DNA of 64,000 bases from Coriaria nepalensis (Eukaryota; Streptophyta; Magnoliopsida; Cucurbitales; Coriariaceae). The DNA lies in the NCBI GenBank assembly GCA_027186245.1, contig CP114484.1:9022001-9086000 (forward strand), in the 5' to 3' direction. A program made the translations under genes and the position numbers. The notes under the pieces were generated by a model that was given only the letters and a program-made list of their open reading frames with translations, was not told the DNA's origin and did no database searches. This document shows, piece after piece, positions 47,676-59,781 of this stretch; the first letter of the stretch is position 1, and each line of letters opens with the position of its first letter.

Positions 47676-49232
47676 TCAATTGGCTTGGAGTACTCTTTCA
47701 TGCTTTTCTTCCTCGACTACTGTAACAGAGAAAAATCACAATAAAATGGCATAATGCAGCCATCTTATTTATTTTCAAACAAAAAGTTGTATTTCTTTTT
47801 TCTTATTAAATAGCTTACCTTCATGAGCATTGGTAGAGATTGGAAATTTAGAGGAGGACGAGGAGGAATTTGTGTCTGATTGCTTGGCTGTTGATTGAGA
47901 TGGCTCCCCAGACTGGAGCACCGAAGTTACATTATCTTTCACCTTCCCAAAAATACCCGTTTCACCAGGTTCTTTGTTTGGACTTATTGCCTCAGAAATT
48001 ACTTGAGAAAGTGCTTTCTCATCTTCCCCTGGCTCAAACTTGTGCATTAGATACTCCTTCACTGAAACACCCTTATCCCATTTGTGCTCCTTTCCACTAC
48101 TAGCAGGCTTTCCTGCTGGGCTTGAGAGATTTTGTGTTTCTGGGCTCGAATGAGTTGGTGCATTATTTGCAGGTGATGAAATGGTCAAGCTTTGGATCTT
48201 TGAGGCAATGGCATGAGTAGCGTCGGCTACTGTAGCATATGCTGGTGCTAGCTTCTCAGTCACAGTTTCGGTTAGTGACTTTCTTGGACTGGAAGGTAAG
48301 GTAGCTGCTGTAGTTTCAGTTATCGTATTTCTTGGACAGGAAGTAAATGTAGTGGCGGCTTGACTTACTGTCTTTCTTAGAGGGGAAGGAACTGCAGGTG
48401 GTGAAGTTTCAACACGTGCTTTGTTAGAACTGAAAGGCACTGCTCTGGCTACACTCCTTTCAGTTATTATCTTGTTAGGAACAATAGGCTTCTTCTCAAC
48501 GTCCTGTTTGGAGCTTAGTTTCACACTTGTTGCCAACACGCACTTCTCAGAAATAGTCGGATCTACTCTTGGACGCTGCCTTGCTGTCTCCTTGCGATCC
48601 TTAGGCGCCAGCTCTGATTCATACACTGGACGGATAAAATGTCAGTTAAGATCTAAAATTCAGTTTGGTCTCATAAAACGTCAATTGGCTTTTTAAATCT
48701 ATCATAAAATGGTAGAGAGATTGCGAAGACGAGTTTACTTGGGGCTCCAAGGAAGTCAGCACCTTCTTCTTCCTCTTCCTCTTCCACTTCTTCCTCTTCC
48801 AAGCTGAAACCCCATGACGGGGTAGTTTTTTCATCGTCATGACCGTGTCTCTTCTTGTTGCTAAGACTGTGTCGTAGTTTCTTGGCCTTCTCCTTAACCT
48901 TGGCTAGAACTGATTTCTTGTGATGATGAGAATGATTGTCGTCTGGGCCATGGGCCTTCCCTGCCGAACAGGGTGAAGATATCGGAGACCAGGAGCCGTC
49001 CTCTCCTATTGGCATAGCGGTGAGGATAAAGAAAAGACAGAAAAATTGCAAACAAATTCCAAACTTTATGACTGATCAACACTGAATTATAATGACCCAG
49101 TAAAGCATTACAAACAACTGAAGTGAATGGCAGATTCTGAGGCAGTCATGAGATGTAAGTACCTCCGGTAATTTGTTCCAGGGCCGAGCTGATAGTATCA
49201 CCGGATCTATGCATTCGATCAAGCTCAGGCAT
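47676..49232 (-). CDS. LTI65/RD29B-like (CAP160-type) stress protein
   Basis: Hydrophilic protein of the low-temperature-induced 65-kDa (LTI65/RD29) family, known to accumulate under ABA, drought, salt and cold. Its biochemical role is unclear even in Arabidopsis. Exons on the minus strand: 49232-49163, 49005-48739, 48625-47819, 47719-47676. They join in frame to 395 residues. Features in order: MPELDRMHRSGDTISSALEQ; a His-rich stretch (HSHHHKK) with KVKEKAKKLRHSL; an acidic run of about ten glutamates; a long Ser/Thr/Pro-rich middle; AYATVADATHAIASKIQ; and then GVSVKEYLMHKFEPGEDEKA with LSQVISEAIS, the family's conserved repeat-type block. The C-terminus reads VVEEEKHERVLQAN. It has no signal peptide or membrane helix. 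It is shorter than Arabidopsis LTI65 (about 600). An ABRE lies upstream. Confidence 0.88.
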
Positions 49233-49424
49233 TGCTTTGCTGCTTTCTATCAACCTTACTGTTCTCTAATATTGATAATTGTCTGTTTGGTCTCCGTCTT
49301 TTAAATAGAAGCAGAAGAAAATGTCTGGTTCAACCATTTTCTGCGGGAAATCGTTCACGGAAAAGAACATTGACAAGAGTTTTTCTTAGTATGGTTAATT
49401 TATGTTTGTGGGTTATATTAACTT

Positions 49425-49432
49425 CACGTGGC
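49425..49432. promoter_or_regulatory. ABRE / G-box (CACGTGGC) upstream of the LTI65-like gene
   Basis: CACGTGGC lies about 195 bp upstream of the start codon (minus-strand gene). It is the binding site for bZIP factors of the ABF/AREB type, and RD29B-type genes are known to depend on such elements. A second ACGTG core lies at 49746-49750. A TATA-like ctatttaaa (minus strand) is at about 49303-49311, some 75 bp from the ATG. ABA control is inference from these motifs and the family. Confidence 0.55.
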
Positions 49433-50105
49433 GACTCAACGTCGTAAATCCATTTTTGTTGTTTCTTCCTTCAATTCACAAAAAGCTTATTTTCCGGGAA
49501 GTAGCAAATTGACCAAGCATTATCGCTCAACTGTCAGCCTCTTGTTATATAATTCATAATCCAAACCATCTCTCTTACTCTGATAGCATCTTAGAAATGA
49601 TACTGATGTTCGAGATATAGTGTGTCAGCTAGCCGTCCCTATGTGATATGGTTTGGTAGCTATATAGAATATATACACCAGGATTCTTCCGGAGGTTATT
49701 TGATTTAGGAAAATCGATTAGTGAAATATTTGAACAAAATTTTATACGTGGATAAAAGTTCTATCTGTATCGAGACTAAAACCGCTAGTGCCGATTCAAT
49801 ACCGGAACCCGATCATTGGCAAGAAAAAGAAGAAGGAAAAAAAAAACAAAGATAAAAAGTAGGGATGGAATTAAGTTGAGCCCAATACGGTCGAACCAGT
49901 TCTTGTTTGCATTGATCATTGCAAAAAAGAAACTTAGCAAGCAATTAGTTGAGACTCTTAATGGTGATTATTTCCTTCCAACTAGTATAAATTGCTTCAC
50001 ATTGAACCGAACAAAACCCAAACAACAAAGAAGAAGAAGATGGAAATGAAGCTGAACTTAGACCGAGCCTCTGGCATTGACAGCGGAGGCTTGGTCTGGA
50101 CTTAG
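49433..50105. other. Intergenic DNA
   Basis: This holds upstream sequence of the LTI65-like gene (read leftward) and degenerate flank of the polygalacturonase relic. No intact gene was seen; the lysine-rich open frame at 49816-50049 is low-complexity sequence. Confidence 0.4.
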
Positions 50106-50109
50106 AGCA

Positions 50110-51040
50110 TTACATATTGGCAAAAAATATGGCGCAAAGCCCAATCAAGATATCACTTAGGCATCGATAAATGCATGGAGAGACACTTCCACAGTGCCAA
50201 GACCGAGTAGAATAGTTGTTCCGAGAGGGCTTTACAAGTTACGTACGATACCTTTTCACAGGGTTGTGCGAGAATCCTATGAAGATTAAGGTTGCAGGAA
50301 CACTTCAAGCCTCTTCTTCAGAAAATGTAGGAGAAGATAAGTGGGTTACATTTGAACATGTTAACGCCATCACCTTGTTTGGTGGGGGTACTTTTGATTG
50401 TCAACGTGAAGCTGCTTGGAAGTCGAACATTTGCCGTAAGACCTATAACTGCAAGAAGCTTCCAATTAGTCTGAGGTTCGACTTTGTCAACAATTTGGTA
50501 GTAAGAGATATAACTTCGTTGAACAACAAGAACTTTCACAATATCGTGATATCATGCAATCAATTGACCTTCGATAATGCAAGATCATTGGGCCTGAGAA
50601 TAGTCCGAGCAGCGATGGAATCCATCTGGGATGTTCAACTGGGGTTAACATCACCAACTCGATGATCGGCACAGGCGATGACTGCATTTCAATTGGCGAT
50701 GGGACCAGACAACCGAGAATCACCAATGTAATATGAAGACCGGGACATGGCATCAGCGTGGGAAGCTTGGGGAAGTATCCTAATGATGAGCTGTGGTTGG
50801 AGTCACTGTAAAGAAATGTACCCTTATAGGTACTACTAATGGTGTGAGAATCAAAGTGAGCTCCAAGAAAATAAGGGGCAGTTTGGCTTGTCCCGTAGCT
50901 GTGAAGATTGATTGTAGTAAAGCATTTCCTTGCGAGGGCGTGGAAGTTGCAGATATCAAATCTAAACATACAATGGAAATCAAGGTCCGGTCAAATCCGA
51001 ATATGAAAGCTTCAAGAACCTGAAGATTTCCTGGATACAA
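50110..51040 (+). pseudogene. Dead polygalacturonase (glycoside hydrolase family 28)
   Basis: Pectin-hydrolysing cell-wall enzyme of the exopolygalacturonase type, here broken. Without introns, the frames read KYGAKPN-like text (about 50125), then VPRPSRIVVPRGLYKL; a frameshift; AGTLQASSS to GGGTFDCQ; and NLVVRDITSLNNKNFHNIVI. After another frameshift come SDGIHLGCSTGVNITNSMIG, TGDDCISIGDG and GHGISVGSLGKYPNDE. A further shift leads to VVGVTVKKCTLIGTTNGVRIK. Of the four GH28 motifs, NTDG is altered to SSDG, while GDD, GHG and RIK remain. A stop replaces the cysteine before RPGHG. Directly after RIK about 50 residues normally carrying the NPIIIDQ-x-YC region are missing, and the text resumes at KKIRGSLACPVAVKI. 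Intron loss may mean a processed copy, though this cannot be shown. Confidence 0.85.
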
Positions 51041-53198
51041 AAACCGGCAATCTGCCCATTTGCTTAACTTACATAATCATACCTTCATAGTCATTTTAGT
51101 TAATTTGATAAGTAAGCTTCTAGTTTAGTTTGAAAATTATATACACTGCAGCGTTTCTATTAATGGGTACTCGAGTGAATAGTTTAAAAATTGATCTCGA
51201 TCTCGATATTGATATCTTAATTAATATCTAAAACTAATATCAATACTTAATCTAAAATCGGTACTCCTATCAGGTCCATAATAATGGAAATTCGCTATAC
51301 TCAACATTTCCTTGAATATCAAAGGCATGAAAAATGTGTATGTCTAGGATAAAATAAAATATATAATAGAATTTCGATAAATTAATAATTTATTTAAATA
51401 ATAAATTTTATTTTTATTTAAAAAATAATATATTCAATTAATAAATTTATTTAATTTAAAAATTAATAAGATTAAAGAAAAAGTCAAATCAAAGGAAGAT
51501 CATAAGGAATAAGGAGTGGATTGAGTTCTTATTCGCTCTCTTTATATTTGTCTCTGTATGTAAATCTCGGTCGTCTTTGTAGATTCAATGGTTAAAATAC
51601 ATGTCATGTCATAAGAAAAAAGATAAAAATGCAAGCAGATTGAAATAAGATTAATTTATGAGTCGTATTTAACTATTTATCTATCTCATTTTCTTAACAA
51701 TTGCGACTCCCTTCTCTCTCTTTTTCTTTGAGTGTTGACGAATGACGATGGTCATTCACACTTGATTTGAATTTGAAATATAGAGACATATATTCGATTT
51801 GAATATCTGAAATCTAGAAACTAGTATTGTATCTAAATCCGAATATGAAATTTGGAGACCGATATTCGATCTGTAGTTCTCGATCTGAAATCTGAAATCA
51901 GATCGATTTTTCGATCTAGATAGAGTTCTCGGTCTAGACCGAGTTCTTAAGTTCCCAACATATCGGTATGTCTCAGAATGAGATCTCACATGTCAATCTA
52001 TGATTGAAGGGTCGAAGACCTCGAGGTCCTAAGATGCATAGAACAACGTCTCACATGTCGGTCTGTGTTTGAAGGATTGAAGAGTATCTCACATAAATTA
52101 GAATTGAATGATCAAAGGGTCTGAGATGCATAGACCGAAGAATATCTCACATAAATTATGGTAGAAGAGTTGAAGGTTTAGTGGTATCTTAGAATGTCGT
52201 CTCACATAAATCAAGTTCTTCGAAAGGTCGAATGATATCTTAGACTGAAATCATATGTCGGTCTATGATCGAAAGGTCGAAAGGCATCTCACATGAATTA
52301 GGATCGAAGGGCATCTCAGATTGAGATCACATGTCGATCTATGGTCGAAAAGTCAAGGGTCAAAGGACATCTCACACAAATTATAATCGAAAAGTCAAAG
52401 GATATCTCAGACCGACATCTCACATGATTTAAATCCTTTCGAAGAGTCAAAGGGTCAAAAAGCATTTCAGACTAAGATCACATGTCGGTTTGTGGTCGAA
52501 GGGTCGAAGAATATCTTAGAGTTATATATGAGATGCACATACCGACATTTTACATGTTGATATGTGATGCAAACAGAGTTCCCGATCCAGACCGACATGT
52601 AATCTAGGTCTAAAACTACAGACTGAGAACTTGATCATATTTTTATCTTTTTTAGAGAACTCAGTATGGACTGGAAATTCAAAAATATCATATTATATTA
52701 TATTTCGGTTTGAGAAGTATATTATATTAGATTTCGGTCTGAAAAAAAAGATGAAAAACTCGATGTGGGAAAAAAGATAAAGAACTCGGTCAGGGTAGGA
52801 AAATAAAGAACTCGAACTGGAAAATAAGATGAAGAATTCGGTATGAAAAGTAAATTGATCTGAGAATGGAGAAATTAAACTTGATCTAGGTAAAATAAAA
52901 AATCTCAATCTAAAAAAAAGTTTGATCTATAAAGAAAAAAATTAAAATCGATATAAAAAAAAAAGAAAAAAAACATCTAAAAGTGAGTTGCAAAAAAATT
53001 TGTGGTCTATAAATTATATTATTCAATTTACATATTAACTATATAAATTTTCATTTTAGCAATTTTGATACGACCGAAATTTACGTAATAAAATAAGTAC
53101 TGACTAGGCTCCGTAAGGAGCAGGCTTGTACTGTAAAACCCATACAAAGCCTTTCCTTTCTTTCAGGCTTGAAAGTTCAATCCTCTCTATCCACGAAA
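51041..53198. repeat. Degenerate repeat field with ATCTCACAT- and GAACTCGGT-type words
   Basis: From about 51765 to 51960 the text cycles through gatctgaaatct-like words. From about 52000 to 52540 it cycles through atctcacatgaattaggatc, gaaaggtcgaa and gatcacatgtcggtctatg at spacings of roughly 60-90 bp. From about 52700 to 52930 it cycles through aaagatgaagaactcggtctg. Units are too diverged for a fixed period. No coding sequence was seen. The final 100-150 bp are probably promoter and 5' UTR of TOC75. Confidence 0.6.
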
Positions 53199-56100
53199 AT
53201 GCCTGCCGTCGCGGCGCCAACCCACTTCCTTACCTCCACCTTCTCCTCCTCTTCCTCCTCCCTCACCTCTCGTCGGAACGCTTTAGCTTCACCTACCATT
53301 ACATACTCCTCCACCACCACAAACAAACATCTCCCCACCCTCAAATGCCACGCCTCCGCCTCTTCTCAAACCCCTCAGCTCTTCAACTCTACTTCACCCT
53401 TTAAACCTCGCCTTAAGGACATCTTCAAAGCCCTAGCTGTCTCCTCCTCCGTCACCCTCGTTTTGAACCTCCGCTCCTTCCTTGTCAATGGGATCGCAAA
53501 CTTCGGCGGCAACGGCGGAGGTGGAAACGCCGGAGGAGGAAACGGTGGCGGCGGCGGGTTCGGTGGACATGGTGGAAGCGGCGGGTTCTGGAGCGAACTT
53601 TTCTCTCCCTCTGCAATTGCGGACGAATCACAGAATCAAGAATGGGATTCTCACGGCTTACCCGCTAACATTATCGTTCAGCTCAATAAGCTCAGCGGGT
53701 TCAAAAAGTACAAGGTTTCCGATATTCTCTTCTTCGATCGGAGAAGGTTGACCACTGTAGGCACAGAAGACTCTTTCTTCGAAATGGTTTCTCTTCGACC
53801 AGGCGGGATTTACTCCAAAGCACAGCTCCAGCAAGAGCTGGAAACTCTCGCCACTTGCGGAATGTTCGAGAAAGTGGATCTGGAAGGGAAAACAAACCCA
53901 GACGGCTCCCTAGGCGTGACGATTTCGTTCACAGAGAGTACATGGCAATCTGCTGAGAAATTCAGGTGCATTAATGTTGGTCTAATGCAGCAGTCAAAGC
54001 CGATAGAAATGGATACCGATATGACCGAAAAGGAGAAGCTTGAGTACTTTAGGAACCAAGAGAAGGATTACAAGAGGAGGATTGATAGAGCTAGGCCTTG
54101 TTTGTTGCCTATGCCGGTTTATAGAGAGGTTCTTCAGATGTTGAGGGATCAAGGGAAACTGAGTGCTAGGCTTTTGCAGAAGATTAGGGATCGGGTTCAG
54201 AAATGGTATCATGATGAAGGGTATGCTTGTGCTCAAGTTGTGAATTTTGGAAATTTGAATACTAAGGAGGTTGTTTGTGAAGTGGTGGAAGGAGATATTA
54301 CCCAGTTGGTGATTCAGTTCCAGGATAAGCTTGGCAATGTTGTTGAAGGGAATACTAAAATCCCTGTGGTCAAAAGGGAGTTGCCCAGACAGGTAATGTA
54401 ATTGCTTGATCATAATTTCGGAAAAATTATAACTTCATTGGTATTTTTGTTCTTAATTTTGTGAATTGGGGGGATTGCAGCTGCGCCCAGGCTATGTTTT
54501 CAATATAGAAGCAGGGAAGCAAGCTCTGAGAAATATCAACTCACTGGCTTTGTTTTCAAATATTGAGGTGAACCCAAGACCTGATGAGAAGAACGAGGGA
54601 GGGATCATTGTTGAAATAAAGCTTAAAGAGCTAGACCAAAATCAATCTGAAGTCAGTACAGAATGGAGCATTGTACCCGGGCGTGGAGGACGACCCACTT
54701 TGGTACATCATCATATATTTTTCACTTTTATCTCTTTCAACTTCTATCATAAATTGTTCTTTTTTGGGCTTAACTAATGGTTTTTTTTTTCTCTTCCTCT
54801 TTCATGAATGTTTATGTGTATATTTAGGCTTCACTGCAGCCTGGTGGAACTGTTACTTTCGAGCATAGAAACATCAACGGACTAAATAGGTCTATTATTG
54901 GCTCAGCAACTACTAGTAACTTCTGGAATCCTCCTGTAGGAATCTGAGCTTTACCTTAAATTTGCCCCCTCTTTCCATACTTAAGATATCTCTATTTAAT
55001 CTTGTATTATTGGGTATAATTTTTTTTAGGATGACCTTGCATTTAAACTCGAATATGTACATCCTTATTTGGATGGTGTATCAAACCCAAGAAACCGTAC
55101 TCTCCGAGTGAGTTGCTTCAATAGCCGGAAGCTAAGTCCAGTCTTCACTGGTGGGCCTGGGTTGGACGAAGTCCCTCCTATCTTAGTTGATCGAGCTGGT
55201 GCCAAGGCTAATATTACTGAGGTAATTGTCAAGGCTGATCTAGTTTAATTAATACATTTGCTTGAGGAACTTTGAATCAAAATGATTAATACTCTATGTT
55301 GAATTTTTGCATGGCAGAATTTCACCCGTCAAAGCAAATTCACTTATGGACTTGTAATGGAAGAGATAACAACTCGAGATGAGAGCAGTCATATCTGTCC
55401 GAATGGTCAAAGAGTGTTGCCTAATGGAGGAATCAGTGCTGATGGGCCTCCAACAACTCTGAGTGGGACCGGTATTGACCGTATGACCTTTCTGCAGGCA
55501 AACATCACACGGGATAACACCAAGTTTGTTAATGGAGCCATAGTTGGTCAGAGGAATGTCTTTCAGGTGTGAATCTCTTTCGTACTAGTTTTTGAAAAAG
55601 GTAATCAACTTTGATGATTTCTAGTGAGTTTGTATTATCGTTTGTCATATTAGATCCAAGGTTTCTTATATTATAGTTGATATGGTTTTAGTATTAGCAT
55701 TAGCCTCTTGATAGCGAATAATGATATTTTCCACTCTTTCCGGCATTTATTCAATTCATTAAATAGTAACAACACAGTAGGAATTTTGTTATGGGTATTA
55801 TGATCCCCAAGTTTTTATTTTTATCATTCTTTGTAATGAGTTTTAATTTTAACGATCAGTTACATGTTATTATACAAAATACAGGTAGATCAAGGTCTTG
55901 GCATTGGGAGCAGCTTTCCTTTCTTCAACCGTCACCAGCTTACTTTGACCCAGTTCTTCCAGTTGAAGCAAGTGGAGGAAGGTGCTGGGAAACCACCACC
56001 CCCTGTTCTTGTTCTTCACGGACATTATGGTGGCTGTGTTGGAGATCTTCCAAGTTACGATGCTTTTACTCTTGGTGGGCCCTACTCGGTTAGGGGTTAC

Positions 56101-56493
56101 AACATGGGTGAGATCGGTGCTGCAAGAAACATCCTTGAGGTAACAATTATTTATCACGCTAGAATTTCACAATATGTTTATGTTGATAATATGTTATTTT
56201 TTTGTGAATTTTATGACAAGTCTAATTGTTTGCAAATGTCTTCCTCCTCTCAGCTTGCAGCCGAGCTGCGAATTCCAGTTAAAGGAACCCATGTATATGC
56301 ATTTGCCGAGCATGGGAATGATCTTGGAAGTTCAAAGGATGTGAAAGGTAACCCAACAGAGGTTTACAGACGGGTGGGTTATGGTTCGTCGTACGGTGCT
56401 GGGGTCAAGCTAGGTCTAGTTCGAGCCGAGTATGCTATCGACCACAACTCTGGTGCAGGTGCTTTGTTTTTCCGGTTCGGAGAGAGATTCTGA
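53199..56493 (+). CDS. TOC75: TOC75 protein-import channel, chloroplast outer envelope
   Basis: Beta-barrel pore of the TOC complex (Omp85 superfamily), through which preproteins cross the chloroplast outer membrane with the TOC159 and TOC34 receptors. Seven exons: 53199-54392, 54481-54702, 54828-54935, 55030-55221, 55318-55566, 55885-56139, 56254-56493. They join in frame to 819 residues, the length of Arabidopsis TOC75-3 (818) and pea Toc75 (809). Residues 1-70 are a Ser/Thr-rich transit peptide. A glycine-rich tract at about 103-129 matches the envelope-retention signal known in Toc75, removed later by Plsp1. POTRA domains follow (about 150-460). The C-terminal Omp85 barrel includes GGPYSVRGYNMGE (the VRGY motif) and ends RFGERF. 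The ATG at 53199 is used; the frame is open slightly upstream but without ATG. The gene appears intact. Confidence 0.96.
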
Positions 56494-56904
56494 GGATGAT
56501 TTCTAGTTCTATAACAATGGTTTAATGTCAGTTGTCTGTCAGCCCCCTTTTAGGTATCGGGAATAGAATTGTTGGATCTGTAAATGATAATTGCATTAGA
56601 GTTTGAGAGTTTTTTTTCCTTGCGTCGTTTCGATTTGGTTTGGATGATTTTGTATTTGTAAGCTGTAGTTTGAACCAATTTTAAAAAAAGAAATTTGTCA
56701 TCAAATTAAGGAGGACCAGTTACGGATTTGCATCCGATGCAACTCGGTAGACAGGTGAATAAGATTTGGAAAATTGATGTAGTATATCATTGCATGAGAC
56801 TTGAGTCTTAATGTACGAGCTATGAATTATGATAAACCCCCCAAACAAGAGGCCATTTTCCACCAACTGTTACATCTCTTACAAATGTGAAGATGGGTTT
56901 CTTG
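56494..56904. other. Short spacer between tail-to-tail TOC75 and DnaJ genes
   Basis: The 411 bp must contain both 3' UTRs and poly(A) signals. No other feature was seen. Confidence 0.6.
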
Positions 56905-58436
56905 TTATAAACCCAATTCCTTCTTCAACTTGGCAAGAGTGGCTTCAATATCATCTATGTTATCCTCAATGCTGCTGCCAACCTTACTGGTTTGGTCTTG
57001 TGCTCCACCTTCTCTATTCTTGGCATTTTGAGACCTAAAATCGTCTCCTTTCCCATGACCTTCTTGAGCTTCGACCTCTGGTTCTTCGGTTATGTTGAGT
57101 TCTTTCTCGAGAAATTCCACAAACTCTTCTCCAATTTCCTGGAAAAATTGCAGCGCAAATATATGTTGACAAAGTTCCTTCCCACACTAATATACAAAAT
57201 TTTCGTTCACCAAATAAAATTGCCCACCGCCAGTTCCTCCCACAGGCTCTTTGGCTTCCCTTGCGGAGAAGCAGTAGCTTCCCAGTTTTGATATTCTTCT
57301 TGAAGATCCTTAAAAAAGTCCTCTGCAACAAGAATTCCAGCCCTTTTTTAAGTACTATGAGAAGGTGATTCTTATGATGCAAAATAATCAACGGAAGATG
57401 CAAAGGTAAGAATATGGAAAAGGAATGCAGATTCAGATTATGCCAACAAAATCTACCTATTGTTATCTGAACATCCTTGATAAAATTACCTGCAGCATAA
57501 AGGGGTTAATAAAAAATTATAATCACAGATAAACGGTTCATAAGTTAGGTTCATCATGAACCTAACTGATGTAATGCATAGCATAACAGCACACAAAATA
57601 GCAAGAAAAGCTATTCAGCAGTTTTCAATGTGCATAAATGATGAATTAACACAATGAAAATTATTGATAGGGTGAAAAAAATAATAAGTTACCAAATCCA
57701 TAGAACTCTTCTTCCTCCTGGGTAACTCTGCTTTGGCCATTTTTAGCATTCGAATAGGAAAAACCGGATCCTCGATTCCCAGAGTCGTATCTCAGTCGAG
57801 ATTCGGAATTTACTAGTGTGTTGTATGCATGTTTAATCCGCATGAATTTCTCCTGTGCATTGGCCTATAAATAACAAAGAAAAACAGATTTATGATGTCC
57901 ATATGCATATCAAGCCAACACTTCATGATAATTGCTGGAAAAATAAATAAAAAAAATTCATTTTTTCTCTTCTCCAATTCTACCCCTTATATTCATTCCT
58001 TCTAGAGGAGCCCTAATATCTGGAACCAATTGGATTTCAATTCAAGTAACAAAATATCACTAGTCTCAGGATTAAATACAAAATAACTAATTACCTGTTT
58101 GTTAACATCAGGATGATACTTTAGGGCAAGTTTACGATAAGCCCTCTTGACTTCATCCGAAGTAGCAGAAGGAGAAACGCCTAAAACTTCGTAAGGCGAC
58201 TCTCTTCGACTCGCTTTCAAAACGATAATCGGATTTCTCCCTCTACTCTCAGGCGAAGAGTTATACCGCCGGGCGGAGTTGAAATCGCTTTTGAAACTGA
58301 ATTTACGGATAGGTATCGAAGATCTTACACGAGCTCGAAGGTAGAGAATGGTAGGGAAAGATGGCGGTTTTGAAATGACGTAATGCACCAAGAGAAGGTT
58401 CTGTGCTGATGGCAATGGCGGAGCCAGTAGTAGCAT
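56905..58436 (-). CDS. Plastid-targeted type III DnaJ protein (DJC73-like)
   Basis: J-domain co-chaperone expected to stimulate a chloroplast Hsp70. Exons on the minus strand: 58436-58095, 57864-57693, 57489-57457, 57322-57228, 57138-56905. They join in frame to 291 residues. Residues 1 to about 75 are rich in Ser, Arg and hydrophobics with no acids in the first 50, as in a transit peptide. The J domain spans about 80-143: [20 protein letters not shown], the HPD motif at 108-110, then [20 protein letters not shown]. There is no Gly/Phe or zinc-finger region, hence type III. The conserved C-terminal half has [29 protein letters not shown] and [14 protein letters not shown]. The third exon is only 33 nt (FIKDVQITI) and was kept because it has both splice signals and the family contains it. 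Best recalled homologue: Arabidopsis At5g59610. Confidence 0.9.
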
Positions 58437-59781
58437 GTTCGTCTCCAGTTCCTCTCTCCTTTTCTGTCCTCCTCCCTTCTCGTGGTCTTTGTCTAGGAGA
58501 CTGTCCGACGATCGGAAAGAACTGACGGCTGTGATTTGGTATATAATCGTCAGAGGTGGGGCCCTTACCTAAATGGCGCGCTGTTCTTTTTGTGGAGTCA
58601 AATCGTAACCGTTTATTTCAATCATAAGAGGAATATAAACTAACTGAAGAAGATAAAAGAGTGATAGGAGAGATCTTGCCGCCAACAAAACTGGTACCCC
58701 CTACTTGCATGTGTCGATAGCACCGTTGGATTCTGCCGCCAAGCAATTCTCTTATAATCCGACATGTAGTCCAAACACTACCGATTACAATTTACATGAA
58801 TTAGATGGATTTACACTAGTTACGCACGTGACCAGTCACGCTAGATTACTTTAGTGAAGCACGTGACCACCTCTCTCCAATTATTGAAACCCAAAAACTT
58901 AAAAATATATGAAGTTAACTACGGATTTAGGCTAAATTTAAAATAACCGCAAAAATAAATTTAGCAAACTACCTTCCAACCAAGTAATGTTAAACAAAAA
59001 TAAAAATAAAAATAAAATTATATATTCAAAATGTAATCATATTTAAATTAACCGCAAAAATATTCAAAATCCGAACCACATGGCACAATCCCCATCATTC
59101 ATCATTTTCAGCCTATTACTGGGTACGATTTTGATGCCCTTTTCTTTCTTATATGTATATATATAACAATTCTAATGAGTAAAGGTACGAATAAAAGAAA
59201 GAAAGCATGCAAAAGATACAGAAACTTAAGCAAAAAAAAAGTAAAATTTAATGGAAAATTATGTTTCTGTAGAACATAAGAATAAAAAGTCAATTATCAA
59301 ACATACATTTATGACAAAGATCTGGATTCACCTAAGCATGGCAACGACCAACATTAATAGTCATGTCACCATATAAGAAAGGAAAAGAAAGGAAAGGAAA
59401 GGAAAGGAAAAGAAAAGAAAAGAAAAGAAACCTACCTTAACAATCATATTTTTATACACCCTTAACAAAAAGTATTGCCAGCCATTTATAATGTTCTCTT
59501 CCGCATCTGAAACGTGACACTCTTAGACTTAGATTCTATGTATAAACCTTAAAAACTACAAAATGTACAGATTTCCGGTATAAGTGCCGGGGCGACAACT
59601 TTATTTCCAATCCAACTCATAACCTGTTCAAGAGATATAGGTTGAGCCCTTGCCTTTTCTTCGTAGATACATGACAAGAAAATAAAAATATGAAAAATCG
59701 AGCAAGAGAGGAAAAAAGCTCAGACTCGCCTCAGTTAGCTGACAAAACAACTTCCCTTTTCCCCTTCCTACACCATCTAGT
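58437..59781. other. Intergenic DNA: DnaJ promoter and Pumilio 3' region
   Basis: Positions 58437-58700 are the promoter and 5' UTR of the DnaJ gene on the minus strand. The middle is AT-rich, with a purine pentanucleotide tract at 59377-59430. The last 200-300 bp are the Pumilio 3' UTR. No other gene was seen. Confidence 0.5.
59377..59430 (+). repeat. (GGAAA)n/(AAAAG)n purine microsatellite
   Basis: About ten pentanucleotide units: first ggaaa, then aaaag. All are purines on the plus strand. Confidence 0.95.

Noticed and set aside
52000..52540. Spaced repeats looking like a CRISPR array.
   Set aside because: Repeats are diverged, spacing is irregular and the genome is a plant nuclear one.
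53169..53198. An upstream extension of TOC75 by ten residues.
   Set aside because: It would need a TTG start; the ATG at 53199 gives a normal transit peptide.
53994..54413. A 139-codon open frame antisense to TOC75.
   Set aside because: It lies wholly opposite strongly conserved TOC75 codons and has no domain or splice context of its own.
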